Positions 11,883-22,150 of a stretch of DNA of 64,000 nt are shown here, in pieces. Below the pieces are notes generated by a model that searched no databases, was not told the origin of the DNA, and saw only the letters and a program-made list of their open reading frames with translations. Numbering within the stretch: position 1 is the first letter of the stretch; each line of letters begins with the position of its first letter. Source of the stretch: Mycolicibacterium sp. CH28 (GTDB lineage Bacteria; Actinomycetota; Actinomycetes; Mycobacteriales; Mycobacteriaceae); assembly GCF_004745805.1 (NCBI RefSeq), contig NZ_SRLQ01000001.1, forward strand, positions 248,001-312,000, written 5' to 3'. A program made the translations under genes and the position numbers.

Positions 11883-11888
11883 ACTCTA
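11883..11888 (-). promoter_or_regulatory. -10 element of a leaderless bioQ promoter
   Basis: Minus-strand TAGAGT, 6 nt, then GTG 11876. It touches the BioQ operator, which fits autorepression. Confidence 0.55.
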
Positions 11889-11907
11889 ACCTGAACACTG
11901 TTCAAGT
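11886..11907. promoter_or_regulatory. BioQ operator between bioQ and bioB, with bioB -10
   Basis: TGAACA-C-TGTTCA at 11892-11904 in a 22-bp block identical to the bioF operator except the centre base. TAACCT at 11887-11892 is a fitting -10 for bioB. One site would thus control bioB and bioQ in both directions. Confidence 0.9.
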
Positions 11908-11931
11908 TCGACCATCTCAGGAGGACCGCGG

Positions 11932-12939
11932 GTGACGCAGGCAGCTGTGGACGTATTGGCACTGGCTCGTGAGCAGGTCCTCGAGCGCGGCGAAGGCCTC
12001 TCCCGTGATCAGATTCTGGAGGTCCTGCGGCTGTCTGACGACCGGCTCGACGACCTGCTGGCGCTGGCCCATGAGGTGCGGATGCGTTGGTGCGGCCCTG
12101 AGGTCGAGGTCGAAGGCATCATCAGCCTGAAAACCGGTGGCTGCCCAGAGGATTGCCATTTCTGCTCGCAGTCGGGTCTGTTCGCCTCGCCGGTGCGCAG
12201 CGCCTGGCTGGACATCCCGAGCCTGGTCGAGGCGGCCAAGCAGACCGCGAAATCCGGTGCCACTGAGTTCTGCATCGTGGCGGCCGTGCGCGGACCCGAC
12301 GAGCGGCTGCTGGCACAGGTGGCCGCCGGCATCGAGGCGATCCGCAACGAGGTCGAGATCCACATCGCCTGCTCACTGGGCATGCTCACCCAGGAGCAGG
12401 TCGATCGGCTCGCCGAGATGGGTGTGCACCGCTACAACCACAACCTCGAAACCGCGAAGTCGTTCTTCCCCAATGTGGTGACCACGCATACCTGGGAGGA
12501 GCGCTGGGGCACCTTGCAGATGGTGCGCGACGCCGGCATGGAGGTCTGCTGCGGCGGCATCCTCGGCATGGGTGAAACGCTGGAGCAGCGCGCCGAGTTC
12601 GCGGCTGACCTGGCCGAACTCGATCCGCACGAGGTGCCGCTGAACTTCCTGAACCCCCGGCCCGGGACGCCGTTCGGTGATCTCGAGGTGCTGCCCGCTG
12701 CCGAGGCGCTCAAGGCGGTGGCCGCCTTCCGCCTCGCGCTGCCGCGCACGATGCTGCGGTTCGCTGGCGGTCGCGAGATCACGCTGGGCGACCTGGGCGC
12801 CAAGCAGGGCATCCTCGGCGGCATCAACGCCGTGATCGTCGGGAACTACCTGACCACACTGGGCAGGCCGGCCGAGGCGGACCTCGAATTGCTCGAGGAT
12901 CTGCAGATGCCGATCAAAGCTCTCAACGCCAGCCTGTAG
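11932..12939 (+). CDS. bioB: Biotin synthase
   Basis: Radical-SAM enzyme inserting sulfur into dethiobiotin. 335 aa. Cys71-x3-Cys75-x2-Cys78 ([10 protein letters not shown]) binds the SAM [4Fe-4S] cluster. Other family blocks: [36 protein letters not shown] and [14 protein letters not shown] 11932 is preceded by AGGAGG (11919-11924) at 7 nt. Followed by the small accessory gene bsaP. BioQ-controlled. Confidence 0.97.
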   Translation: MTQAAVDVLALAREQVLERGEGLSRDQILEVLRLSDDRLDDLLALAHEVRMRWCGPEVEVEGIISLKTGGCPEDCHFCSQSGLFASPVRSAWLDIPSLVEAAKQTAKSGATEFCIVAAVRGPDERLLAQVAAGIEAIRNEVEIHIACSLGMLTQEQVDRLAEMGVHRYNHNLETAKSFFPNVVTTHTWEERWGTLQMVRDAGMEVCCGGILGMGETLEQRAEFAADLAELDPHEVPLNFLNPRPGTPFGDLEVLPAAEALKAVAAFRLALPRTMLRFAGGREITLGDLGAKQGILGGINAVIVGNYLTTLGRPAEADLELLEDLQMPIKALNASL

Positions 12940-12966
12940 CCCGACTATCTGTACAAAGGCAAGGTG

Positions 12967-13194
12967 ATGGTCGAACAGCTGCCCGCACCGGTAGGTGCCG
13001 GGGTCTACAACGTCTACACCGGCGCCGCTGCAGGCAGTGTGCTGCCCACCGCGGCGCAGCTGGGGCTCGAACCGCCCCGGTTCTGCGCGGAATGTGGTCG
13101 CCGGATGGTGGTCCAGGTCCGCCCGGACGGCTGGTGGGCGAAGTGCTCCCGGCATGGTCGAGTGGACTCCCATGATCTTGAGGTGCAGCGATGA
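12967..13194 (+). CDS. bsaP: Biotin synthase auxiliary protein
   Basis: Small 75-aa protein (Rv1590 position and size) directly after bioB. Mycobacterial BioB has been reported to need a short partner, BsaP, thought to help keep its auxiliary iron-sulfur cluster. Visible: a CAEC pair followed by WWAKCSRHG, giving three Cys plus His that could bind metal. ATG 12967 has AAAGG (12955-12959) at 7 nt; GTG 12964 is an alternative one codon upstream. The stop overlaps the next gene by 4 nt. Confidence 0.82.
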   Translation: MVEQLPAPVGAGVYNVYTGAAAGSVLPTAAQLGLEPPRFCAECGRRMVVQVRPDGWWAKCSRHGRVDSHDLEVQR

Positions 13195-13793
13195 TCCCGC
13201 AGGCCCAGCCGCGGCTGTCGCGGCTGCGCGCGGCGGTCTTGGTCGTCGTCGGGCTGGCACTCGCGGGCGCGGCAGTGGGGGTGCTGTGGTCCTGGATGGC
13301 CCCGCCCGCGCACGGCGTCGTCGCACTGACCAAGTCTGGGCAGCGGGTGCAGGCCTACCTGGGCAGTGAATCCGACCATCTGTTCGTCGCCTCGGCGATG
13401 CTGATCGGGCTGTTGACATCGCTGGCGATCGTGGCTGCCGTGCTGGCGTGGCAGTGGCGGGCCCACCGCGGGCCGGTCATCGCGACGGCGCTGTGGGTCG
13501 GTCTGGCCGCGGCCGCAGCCGCCGCGGCCGGCGTCGGTGCGGCGCTGGTGCATTGGCACTACGGGGCCAATCCCTTCGACACCGCCCCGGTGACCCCGCA
13601 GAACCGGGTCTTCTACTACTCCGAGGCACCGCCGGTGTTCTTCGCGCACGGCCCGTTGCAGATCGCGACGACGCTACTGTTCCCGGCCGCGATCGGGGCG
13701 CTGGTCTACGCATTGATGGCGGTGGCGACCCCGCGTGACGACCTGGGTGCCTGGCCGCCCATGGAACATCCGGCGCTGCGCGTCCCAGCCTGA
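13191..13793 (+). CDS. DUF2567 membrane protein (Rv1591 type)
   Basis: 200-aa integral membrane protein of unknown function with about four helices: residues about 12-35, 63-88, 98-120 and 155-180. A polar, aromatic stretch between the last two ([24 protein letters not shown]) probably faces outside. It is coupled to bsaP by an ATGA overlap, so it is co-transcribed with bioB; whether it acts in biotin metabolism or transport is unknown. Its TGA abuts the convergent lipase stop with no gap. Confidence 0.8.
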   Translation: MIPQAQPRLSRLRAAVLVVVGLALAGAAVGVLWSWMAPPAHGVVALTKSGQRVQAYLGSESDHLFVASAMLIGLLTSLAIVAAVLAWQWRAHRGPVIATALWVGLAAAAAAAAGVGAALVHWHYGANPFDTAPVTPQNRVFYYSEAPPVFFAHGPLQIATTLLFPAAIGALVYALMAVATPRDDLGAWPPMEHPALRVPA

Positions 13794-15143
13794 TCAGAGC
13801 GGGCGGAACGGAACCCGGCCGCCGGACATGACCCGGGCCACGATCCCACCGAGGCGCCACATCCCGGCATAGGTCATCGGGTTGAGCAGCGTCGGCCAGG
13901 TAGTCCGCACGATGTGCTCATCGATCGGCCGGCCGGCGAAGCGGTCGGTCAACCAGCGCAGTGTCATCGGCGCCGACATCGGGTGCAGCAGCATGTGCTC
14001 ACTGAACATGTCGCGGTGGTAGGTCACCGGCGCCCCGCCCGAGGAGTAGGTGTCCGCCAGGTCGTCGATGTCCTCGACCGCGATCACCGAGTCGTGCACC
14101 GCCTGGACGATCAGCATCGGGAGCCTGGGGATCGTACCGCCGAGTTTGATGTCGTCGAAGACGTACTGCACCTCGGGCATCGCCAGCACCTCGTCGAGCG
14201 GTGGGCGCACCAGGTGGTCCATGTCCGTTTTGAACAGCCGGATGATCGCCTCGACGGTGGTCATCCGCTCCAGTCGCCGCAGTAGCGCAAGGCCGTCGTC
14301 GGTGGCGTGTTCCTCGATGATCCGGTTCAGCTCCGGATAGGTCTTGGTCAGCGCGGATACCACCAGCGCGGGCAGCGCCGCCAGATAGGAGCCGTTGAGC
14401 CGACGGAATGTGTTGCCCAGGTCGCCGACCGGTGAGCCCAGCACGGCGCCGACGATGTTGAGTTCGGGGGCGTATTCGGCGTGGACCTGGGCCGCCCAGG
14501 CGCTGGCCAGCCCGCCGCCGGAGTAGCCCCACAGCCCGATCTGGCTGTCGCCGGACAGACCGAACCGCTCGAAGCTCAGCGCGGCCCGCAGACCGTCCAG
14601 GACGAAGTAGCCGGGTTCCTGCGGGGCGCCCCACATCCCGTCGGGACCTTCGTGGTCGGGAACCGACACCACCCAGCCTTCGGCCAGGGCGGCAGCGATC
14701 AGCAGGTATTCCAGCTGCGCCAGTGAGCCGACAGCCTTGGCGTGCCGGCGCAGCGCGTACGACGGGAAGCAGCGCGAGGTCAGCGCGTCGATGGCGCACT
14801 GGTAGGAGACGACGTTGCGAACCTGGTCGGGGGAATGGCCGGCCGGCATCAATACCGTCGTGGCGGTGGTCTGCGGCAAGCCGTTCAGGTCGGTGGTGCG
14901 GTAGAGGAGCTGGGTGGCCCGGACGCGCTGCGGGATCAGCCCCAGAAACCCCAGCTCGACGTCGCGAGAGCGCAGCACCGTGCCCGGCTCGGCGTGCTCG
15001 AAGCCAGGTGGTGCCTCGTAGAACGGGTCTTTGGCCGGCAGCACGGGACGCGCGCCGCGCCCGAGCTCTTCGTGCGGGGCGGCGCCGATCCATTCGGGAC
15101 TTACGGTCCCGAGGGGGTTGGCCGGGTTCATTACTCCCTTCAT
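13794..15143 (-). CDS. Secretory-lipase-family alpha/beta hydrolase (Rv1592c type)
   Basis: 449-aa hydrolase of the LIP (PF03583-like) family. Intact triad: Ser208 in [11 protein letters not shown], Asp351 in VQAVHDSVI, His383 in [10 protein letters not shown]. No clear signal peptide, so it may be cytosolic or cell-associated; substrate unknown, probably an ester or acylglycerol. It lies 31 nt downstream of nrtR on the same strand. ATG 15143 is used; ATG 15131 (MNPANP) is also possible, and neither has a well-spaced ribosome-binding site. Compare with the related but degenerate protein at 38228-39550. Confidence 0.85.
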   Translation of the reverse strand: MKGVMNPANPLGTVSPEWIGAAPHEELGRGARPVLPAKDPFYEAPPGFEHAEPGTVLRSRDVELGFLGLIPQRVRATQLLYRTTDLNGLPQTTATTVLMPAGHSPDQVRNVVSYQCAIDALTSRCFPSYALRRHAKAVGSLAQLEYLLIAAALAEGWVVSVPDHEGPDGMWGAPQEPGYFVLDGLRAALSFERFGLSGDSQIGLWGYSGGGLASAWAAQVHAEYAPELNIVGAVLGSPVGDLGNTFRRLNGSYLAALPALVVSALTKTYPELNRIIEEHATDDGLALLRRLERMTTVEAIIRLFKTDMDHLVRPPLDEVLAMPEVQYVFDDIKLGGTIPRLPMLIVQAVHDSVIAVEDIDDLADTYSSGGAPVTYHRDMFSEHMLLHPMSAPMTLRWLTDRFAGRPIDEHIVRTTWPTLLNPMTYAGMWRLGGIVARVMSGGRVPFRPL

Positions 15144-15174
15144 ACCTTAAGAAGGCTCTAAGAAGCCAGTCGAC

Positions 15175-15867
15175 TCACCCGGGCGGTCGCAATGCGGCGA
15201 ACTCGTCGGTGACCCGCAACTGCGAGTCGGTGAAGCGGTACAACGCTGCCGGCCGCCCGCCGCTGCGTCCCGGATGCGCGGTTGTTCCGGTCGGGGTGAT
15301 GACACCGCGCCGGCCCAACACGCGCTGCAGGTTGGTCGCGTCCACCTGGTAGCCCAACGCCGCGCCGTAGATGTCACGCAGCGTCGAAAGCGCGAATTCT
15401 CTTGGTGTCAAGGCAAATCCGATGTTGGTATAGGACAGTTTGGCGACCAGCCTGGTGCGCGCGTGCTCCACCATCGGGGCGTGGTCGAAGGCCATCGGCG
15501 GCAACGCGTTGACCGGGTGCCAGCGGGTGTCCGAGGGCAGTTCCGGGGTGGCGGGGGAGGGCACCAATCCCAGGAAGGTCGAGGCGATGGTGCGCACGCC
15601 GGGAATCCGGCCGGGATCGGAGAAGACTGCGAGCTGCTCCAGGTGGGCGATCTCGCGCACGTCGACCTTCTCGGCGAGTTGTCGCCGGACCGAAGTGGTC
15701 AGGTCCTCATCGGCGCGCAGCCGGCCTCCGGGGAGTGACCACTTGCCCCGCTCGGGGGCCAGTGCGCGCTGCCATAGCAGCACGTTAAGGGTGGGTTTCC
15801 GGGAGCTGACATCGCCAACCTGGAATACGACGGCGAGCACTTCGTGTTCAGTGCTAGTATGACTCAC
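15175..15867 (-). CDS. nrtR: NrtR-type Nudix repressor of NAD synthesis
   Basis: About 230 aa: an N-terminal Nudix-like domain (residues about 8-140, with [20 protein letters not shown] and a degenerate REx2EE box where catalytic Glu would be) and a C-terminal winged helix (about 150-225, with [18 protein letters not shown]). NrtR proteins bind ADP-ribose or related NAD metabolites and repress NAD genes; an NrtR controlling nadABC is described in M. smegmatis. Here it diverges from nadABC across a perfect operator. The frame stays open far upstream, but GTG 15867 matches the family N-terminus and lies 7 nt after TATAAT, so it is read as leaderless and autoregulated. Confidence 0.9.
   Translation of the reverse strand: MSHTSTEHEVLAVVFQVGDVSSRKPTLNVLLWQRALAPERGKWSLPGGRLRADEDLTTSVRRQLAEKVDVREIAHLEQLAVFSDPGRIPGVRTIASTFLGLVPSPATPELPSDTRWHPVNALPPMAFDHAPMVEHARTRLVAKLSYTNIGFALTPREFALSTLRDIYGAALGYQVDATNLQRVLGRRGVITPTGTTAHPGRSGGRPAALYRFTDSQLRVTDEFAALRPPG
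15855..15860 (+). promoter_or_regulatory. Probable -10 of the nadABC promoter
   Basis: TAGTAT; it predicts a start near 15867, just before the NrtR operator, which would then cover the first transcribed bases. Confidence 0.45.
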
Positions 15868-15890
15868 GTTTTCGATTATAAGTCGAAAAC
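15868..15890. promoter_or_regulatory. NrtR operator in the nrtR-nadA divergent region
   Basis: Perfect inverted repeat GTTTTCGA-N7-TCGAAAAC. Its AT-rich spacer contains, on the minus strand, a consensus TATAAT -10 (15880-15875) for nrtR, 7 nt before GTG 15867. Repressor binding would block nrtR initiation directly and lie at the nadA transcription start. Confidence 0.88.
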
Positions 15891-15915
15891 CTACTCCGCA
15901 AGACAGGAGCCGGCG

Positions 15916-16973
<1,058 letters not shown>

Positions 16974-16977
<4 letters not shown>

Positions 16978-18542
16978 CGCGCCGGCCCGCAGCCTGCGGG
17001 CTGAACAGCGCGGGCGTGGACTGGCAGCAGCGCGCCGACGTCGTGGTGATCGGGACCGGCGTCGCCGGTCTTGCCGCGGCGCTGGCCGCACACCGAAAGG
17101 GCCGTCGCACAGTCATTTTGAGCAAGGCTGACGACACGGCGACGTTCTACGCGCAGGGCGGCATCGCGGTGGTTCTGCCCGACACCGATGATTCCGTCGA
17201 CGCCCACGTGCGTGACACCCTTGCTGCCGGTGCTGGTCTGTGCGACCCGGACGCGGTGCGCTCGATCGTCGCCGACGGCCACCGTGCAGTGGTCGACCTG
17301 GTCAACGACGGTGCCCGCTTCGACGAGAGTGAGCCGGGCCGCTGGGCGCTGACCCGCGAAGGCGGCCACTCCCTGCGGCGCATCATCCACGCCGGCGGTG
17401 ACGCGACCGGCGCCGAGGTGCAGCGCGCGCTCGACCACGCCGCGGCCACCCTGGATATCCGGCGCAACCACGTCGCGCTGCAGATCCTGCACGACGGGTC
17501 CGCGGTCACCGGGGTGCTGGTCCGCAATGCCGACGGACTAGGTGTGGTGCACGCGCCGGCGGTCATTCTGGCCACCGGTGGGTTGGGCCACCTCTACAGC
17601 GCCACCACCAATCCGGAAGGTTCCACCGGCGACGGCGTCGCGTTGGCGCTGTGGGCCGGTGTCGGGGTCACCGACATCGAGTTCATCCAGTTCCACCCGA
17701 CGATGCTGTTCGACCGCGACGGCTCCGGGCGCCGGCCGTTGATCACCGAGGCACTACGCGGTGAAGGCGCCGTGCTGCGCGACGCCCGCGGCGACTCGGT
17801 CACTGCCGGGGTGCACCCGCTGGGCGACCTGGCCCCGCGCGATGTGGTGGCCGCGGCGATCGAGGCTCGGCTGCGGTCATCCGGTGATGAGTGCGTTTTC
17901 CTCGACGCGCGGTCCATCGACCGGTTCGCCCAACGGTTCCCGACGGTCACCGCGGCCTGCCGCGCGGCGGGCATCGACCCCACCCGGGAGCCGATCCCCG
18001 TCGTTCCCGGCGCGCACTACAGCTGCGGCGGCGTGCGCACCGATGTGTACGGCCGTACCGAGCTTTCCGGGTTGTTCGCGGCCGGCGAGGTGGCCCGCAC
18101 CGGCATGCACGGCGCCAACCGACTGGCCTCCAACAGCCTGCTCGAAGGTCTGGTGGTCGGCGCTCGCGCCGGCCGGGCCGCTGCCGAGCATGCCGCCGGG
18201 TCGTCGCCGCCGATGGCCAAGGCCGAACCGCGCCGGCGCGCCGCGCTGGACCGGCGGGTGCTGCAGACCGCGATGACCGAGTACGCCTCGGTGGTCCGCG
18301 ATGCCAACGGATTGCGGCAGCTGGCCGATACCCTCGCCGCGGCGACGTCGCGGGCGACGACCTCCCGCGCCGACGCCGAGGACGTCGCGCTGACGACGAC
18401 CGCCCGCGCGGTGGTCGCCGCGGCGCTGACCCGTACCGAATCCCGCGGCTGCCATCACCGCGGCGACTACCCCGATACCGACCCCGCGCAGGCCTTCAGC
18501 CGCACGTTGCATGGTGAGACAGCTGAGGTGTGCCTGCGATGA
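16974..18542 (+). CDS. nadB: L-aspartate oxidase
   Basis: FAD enzyme oxidising aspartate to iminoaspartate for NadA. About 522 aa. Dinucleotide fold [17 protein letters not shown], succinate-dehydrogenase-like active site blocks [52 protein letters not shown] and [10 protein letters not shown], then a helical C-terminus ending [15 protein letters not shown] 16974 overlaps the nadA stop; the frame upstream of it is a shadow of nadA. Overlaps nadC by ATGA. Confidence 0.96.
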
Positions 18543-19396
18543 CCCTCACCGATACCGAATTGGCCGAGGCGCGGGCCACCATCCGCCGCGGTCTCGACGA
18601 GGACCTGCGCTACGGCCCTGATGTCACGACGCTGGCCACCGTGCCCGAGGACGCCCGCACGGTGGCCGCTCTGGTGGCCCGCGAACCCGGCGTGGCGGCC
18701 GGGATAGATGTGGCGCTGCTGGTTCTCGACGAGGTACTCGGCGCCGGCGGCTACCAGATCGTCGACCGGGTCGAGGATGGCGCCCGGCTGGACGCCGGCG
18801 CGGTGCTGTTACGCGTGGAAGCACCCACCCGAGGTCTGCTGACCGCCGAGCGCACGTTGCTCAACCTGGTGTGTCACCTGTCGGGCATCGCCTCAGCCAC
18901 CGCGGCGTGGGTGGCCGCGGTCGAGGGCACCCGGGCCAGTATCCGCGACACCCGCAAGACCCTGCCGGGGTTGCGCGCGCTGCAGAAGTACGCCGTTCGG
19001 GTCGGCGGCGGGGTGAACCACCGCATGGGGCTCGGTGACGCCGCACTGATCAAGGACAACCATGTGGCCGCCGCCGGGTCGGTGGTCGCCGCGCTGCGCG
19101 CCGTGCGGGCCGCCGCGCCGGAGCTGCCGTGCGAGGTCGAAGTGGACACCCTCGAGCAGCTTGACGAGGTCCTGGCCGAGGATGTCCAGCTAGTTCTGCT
19201 GGACAACTTCCCGGTCTGGCAGACCCAGATCGCCGTGCAGCGGCGGGACGCCCGTGCACCGGGTGTGCAGTTGGAGTCCTCTGGTGGGCTGAGCCTGGAC
19301 TCCGCGGCGGAGTACGCCGGCACCGGGGTCGACTACCTGGCTGTCGGTGCCTTGACCCATTCGGTCCGGGTGCTCGACATTGGTCTGGATCTGTAA
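18539..19396 (+). CDS. nadC: Nicotinate-nucleotide pyrophosphorylase (QPRTase)
   Basis: Converts quinolinate and PRPP to nicotinate mononucleotide. 285 aa. Motifs: ERTLLNLVCHLSGIAS, DTRKTLPGLRALQKYAV (substrate Arg/Lys), HRMGLGDAALIKDNH, EVEVDTLEQL and LESSGGLSLD. Last gene of nadABC, coupled to nadB by a 4-nt overlap. Its stop is 5 nt from the convergent stop of the next gene. Confidence 0.96.
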   Translation: MTLTDTELAEARATIRRGLDEDLRYGPDVTTLATVPEDARTVAALVAREPGVAAGIDVALLVLDEVLGAGGYQIVDRVEDGARLDAGAVLLRVEAPTRGLLTAERTLLNLVCHLSGIASATAAWVAAVEGTRASIRDTRKTLPGLRALQKYAVRVGGGVNHRMGLGDAALIKDNHVAAAGSVVAALRAVRAAAPELPCEVEVDTLEQLDEVLAEDVQLVLLDNFPVWQTQIAVQRRDARAPGVQLESSGGLSLDSAAEYAGTGVDYLAVGALTHSVRVLDIGLDL

Positions 19397-19401
19397 GCGG
19401 C

Positions 19402-19818
19402 TCAGGCGATGTCGGCGACGAATGCGCCGACGCCGCGCTTCACTCCGCCGCGGGCGATGCCCGGCAGCGACGGGTCGTCGGTGCCCGCCGCCACCACGCG
19501 GGGGTTCACCAGGTGCAGGTCGTGGCGTCCCAGGCGGATGTCGGCCTCGCCGGCGGCCAGGATGTTCTTGACCCAGTTGGTCTTGCCGTGGGCGAGCAGG
19601 ACCGCCACGGTATCGCCCTTGCGATAGGCCGAGACGACGGTCTCGTACGGTGTGCCCGAGGTCCGGCCGCGGTGCTTGATCACTGACATACCCGGCAGAT
19701 ACTTGGCGATCGGCCGGATGGCCGGGTTGAAGTACTTGATCTGGAACTTCTCGAACCAGACCGGGAATTTCATGGGAACGCCGGGGGCGTTGTTGGGGTG
19801 GTCCTTGGTCGACGTCAT
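19402..19818 (-). CDS. F420-dependent nitroreductase-family protein (Ddn/Rv1598c type)
   Basis: 138-aa split-barrel protein of the deazaflavin (F420)-dependent nitroreductase family. Seen: PVWFEKFQIKYFNP N-terminal helix, HRGRTSGTPYETVVSAY core, and KTNWVKNILAAGEADIRL, the usual family order. Physiological substrate unknown; family members reduce quinones or unsaturated compounds with F420H2. ATG 19818 follows TAACGT by 8 nt, so this gene may have its own leaderless promoter even though it ends a same-strand row (tetR, membrane protein, prsW-like). Confidence 0.82.
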   Translation of the reverse strand: MTSTKDHPNNAPGVPMKFPVWFEKFQIKYFNPAIRPIAKYLPGMSVIKHRGRTSGTPYETVVSAYRKGDTVAVLLAHGKTNWVKNILAAGEADIRLGRHDLHLVNPRVVAAGTDDPSLPGIARGGVKRGVGAFVADIA

Positions 19819-19826
19819 AGTGGCCT

Positions 19827-19832
19827 ACGTTA
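19827..19832 (-). promoter_or_regulatory. -10 of a possible leaderless promoter for the F420 enzyme
   Basis: Minus-strand TAACGT (its TAA is the stop codon of the upstream gene), 8 nt, then ATG 19818. Confidence 0.4.
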
Positions 19833-20900
19833 GGTCGTCAAGGCTGGCTCGTCAGCAGCGGCCGTGCTAGTGGGGGACTGCAGTAGGTCGAGCGCCTCAC
19901 GCTGTTGGCGTTTGACGGCCTTGCGTGCGGTGCGCCCCCCGCTGCGGCGGGCCGCCCGGCGCAGCTTGCGGCGGGCCCGTGCGGTGGGCAGTGACGCCAG
20001 TACCGCGGGGTCGACGCCGGCCGGTGGGGCGGCGGCGATGAGGTGGACCAGCCGGCGACGTTCGTAGCGCAGCAGCAGGGCCACGGCGACGCCGAACACC
20101 GCGATGTTGATCGCGAACTTGCCCAGGATGCCGGGGACGGGAGCGTCCCAGACGAAGTGCATGAGCGGGCCGGCGGCCAGCAGCGGAAGCGCTACCAGCA
20201 CCCGCCGCGGCCAGCTCCAGCTGGCCCGGTCGGCGAAGGTGGGCAGCAGAATCAGCACGCCCACAGTCACCACCGACGTGTACGCCCAGTGCGCCGGGAT
20301 GGCGGTGAGGATCCGGATCAGCAGGTTCTGTCCCGCGCCGGACAGATCCGAGTCCAGGCTCGTCAGCGCATCATTGGTCGCGTAGCTGAGGTCCTCCATC
20401 ACGTCGAACCCGAATCCGACGAACATGCCGACGAGCAGGGCCTGTGAGATCCGGTTGAACAGCGCGCCGCACAACAACAGGATGAGCACCGCGCACAGTG
20501 CCTTGGCGGCCTCCTCGATGAACGGCGCGGTCAGGGCTGGAGCCCAGAGGGTGAGCGTGTCCGGCTCGATATAGCGGGCTAAGACGGAGGCCAGCGCGGT
20601 GTTGCCGTTCATCGCCATCATCAGGGCGATCGTTCCGCCCAGCACGGCGCCGGCTACTAGCACCTGGGGGTAGTGGCGCACGCTGCGGTACGGATCGAAC
20701 TTGTACATCAGCCAGACCAGAAACACGATGAACGCCAACCAGATTGGGCTGAGCAGGATCTCGGCGGCCATCGTCTCGTGGATCGCGCTACCGTATTCCA
20801 GCAGCAGGCCGAACGCGCCGATGACGACGGCGGCGACATAGAGCCAGAACAGCGCGGATTCGGGCCGGTAGACCACCGGTCGTCGCAGCGGCTCGGTCAC
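19830..20900 (-). CDS. PrsW-family intramembrane protease-like protein
   Basis: About 356 aa with eight or so membrane helices (residues 15-270) and a basic cytosolic tail of about 75 residues rich in Arg/Ala. PrsW/CAAX-protease-like motifs: PFIEEAAKAL (paired Glu in a helix), FGFDVMEDLSYA, IPAHWAYTS and PLMHFVWD, which supply the Glu and His expected for a glutamic-type membrane protease. Begins at GTG 20900, which overlaps the previous stop (GTGA); the longer frame upstream is a shadow. The membrane protein directly before it could be its substrate or partner; this is inference. Confidence 0.8.
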   Translation of the reverse strand: MTEPLRRPVVYRPESALFWLYVAAVVIGAFGLLLEYGSAIHETMAAEILLSPIWLAFIVFLVWLMYKFDPYRSVRHYPQVLVAGAVLGGTIALMMAMNGNTALASVLARYIEPDTLTLWAPALTAPFIEEAAKALCAVLILLLCGALFNRISQALLVGMFVGFGFDVMEDLSYATNDALTSLDSDLSGAGQNLLIRILTAIPAHWAYTSVVTVGVLILLPTFADRASWSWPRRVLVALPLLAAGPLMHFVWDAPVPGILGKFAINIAVFGVAVALLLRYERRRLVHLIAAAPPAGVDPAVLASLPTARARRKLRRAARRSGGRTARKAVKRQQREALDLLQSPTSTAAADEPALTT

Positions 20901-21487
20901 TGCTGCCCCTTGGAGATCAGGTCGATGACTTGGCTTATCGGCGGTGCGGGCTGCTCGGGGGTGCCGAGTGATATCACCGAGACGATGACGTCGTTGTCGT
21001 GTACGAAGGCGCACGTCCCGGTCGTCGATTCGGTGACGACGACGCAGGTGCTGCCGTCCAGTTTGCCGTCGGGGGAGGCGACGTGGCCGCCGTCGAGTGC
21101 TGAGGTGAAGCCCTGGATGCGGTGGAGCCGGATGAGCCGGTCGGTCACCGCTTCGGGGTCGCGCTGGTCGAGATCGAACGCCTCGACAACGACGGTGACC
21201 CCGTCGTTGCGCAGCACCGCGCTGGTGCCCTGGTCGAGAGCCTCCCAGCCCTGCGGCGTTTCCACGGCCACGACATTGCCCTCGTCGGTGACGGCGGTGA
21301 TCTGATCGGACGCCGTCTCGGCCGCACTCCACTCGCGTTCCGGCAGGGCCGCATCCAGGATCATCGGCACCAGCGGCACGGCGAGCATCAAGACACCGAG
21401 GACGACGGCGGCGGGCTTTTGGCTGAGCCGCTTACGGCGGGCTGTCTGGGCCGTCACGGTGGTGGAGGTGGTGGGGCCCGGGATCAT
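20897..21487 (-). CDS. Single-pass membrane protein, function unknown
   Basis: 196 aa, not recognised. A basic N-terminus (residues about 15-25, RRKRLSQK) is followed by one helix (about 26-46, AAVVLGVLMLAVPLVPMIL) and an outside domain of about 150 residues with two Cys (in STCVVV and TGTCAFV) that could form a disulfide. The order basic tail-helix-outer domain suggests type II topology. Overlaps tetR upstream (ATGA) and the PrsW-like gene downstream (GTGA), so the three are one translational unit. Confidence 0.72.
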   Translation of the reverse strand: MIPGPTTSTTVTAQTARRKRLSQKPAAVVLGVLMLAVPLVPMILDAALPEREWSAAETASDQITAVTDEGNVVAVETPQGWEALDQGTSAVLRNDGVTVVVEAFDLDQRDPEAVTDRLIRLHRIQGFTSALDGGHVASPDGKLDGSTCVVVTESTTGTCAFVHDNDVIVSVISLGTPEQPAPPISQVIDLISKGQQ

Positions 21488-22080
21488 TGATCCGTGCCCG
21501 GCACGTGCTTCGGTGCCGAATCCAACACTGCGTACACCCCGATTCTGGTCGCTTCCAAGGCGTTCATCGTGCCATGCACTCGTGAAAGAAGCAGCGCACC
21601 CTCGATCAGCGCGACGACCGCAAGGCTGGTTTGCTCCGCTGCGTCCTCTGAGAGCCCGTCAGCCCGGAGCCGCTCGGCCAGGGCCGCGGACCAGCTCGCG
21701 AAAGCTCGCGCCGACGCGTGACGGATCAGGGGGCTGGCGTTGACCGCCTCGGTCGCGATCGGTTCGATCGGACAGCCGTCCCGCTCGTCGCCGGCCAGCC
21801 CCGCGGCTAGTAGATCGATCCACAGGTCGACGACATTGGCGACCGGTTTGTCGCCGGCCAGTGCTCGCCGCAGGAGGTTCTCGATGTTGCGGCCTGCGTC
21901 TTCCACGACGGCGGCCGCCAGCTCCTGTTTGCCTTGCGGGAAGTGGTGATAAAGAGACCCGGCCTTGACCGCCGCGCCTTCCAGGATCTGGTTGATGCCG
22001 GTGGCGGCGTAGCCCTGCCGGCGGAACAGGACGGCCGAGGTCTCGATCAGTCTGGCGCGGCTGCGGTCGGGGCGGGGCAT
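21484..22080 (-). CDS. TetR-family regulator (LmrA/YxaF-like)
   Basis: 198-aa TetR protein. HTH: LIETSAVLFRRQGYAATGINQILEGAAVKAGSLYHHF (given in pieces: FRRQGYAATGINQIL, then AAVKAGSLYHHFPQGKQEL), the form typical of LmrA/YxaF-type regulators. It diverges from a zinc dehydrogenase and leads the membrane protein/PrsW-like operon. TATTGT lies 6 nt before ATG 22080, so the transcript is probably leaderless. CTTGA/TCAAG half-sites fill the shared intergenic region and are its likely target. Ligand unknown. Confidence 0.85.
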   Translation of the reverse strand: MPRPDRSRARLIETSAVLFRRQGYAATGINQILEGAAVKAGSLYHHFPQGKQELAAAVVEDAGRNIENLLRRALAGDKPVANVVDLWIDLLAAGLAGDERDGCPIEPIATEAVNASPLIRHASARAFASWSAALAERLRADGLSEDAAEQTSLAVVALIEGALLLSRVHGTMNALEATRIGVYAVLDSAPKHVPGTDQ

Positions 22081-22082
22081 CC

Positions 22083-22119
22083 CTTGACAATACTTGAACG
22101 ATCACTCAAGAATCTTGAG
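22083..22119. promoter_or_regulatory. Candidate TetR operators with tetR -10
   Basis: Four CTTGA/TCAAG half-sites: 22083-22087, 22093-22097, 22106-22110, 22114-22118. They form CTTGA-N8-TCAAG and the perfect CTCAAG-AAT-CTTGAG (22105-22119). The minus-strand TATTGT (22092-22087) lies among them, 6 nt before tetR ATG, so binding would repress tetR and the divergent dehydrogenase. Confidence 0.65.
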
Positions 22120-22150
22120 CAGCCAATGAAGGAAGAAGGAGGGTCCGGGG

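Noticed and set aside
13791..13796. TGATCA palindrome as a binding site
   Set aside because: It is just two convergent TGA stops side by side.
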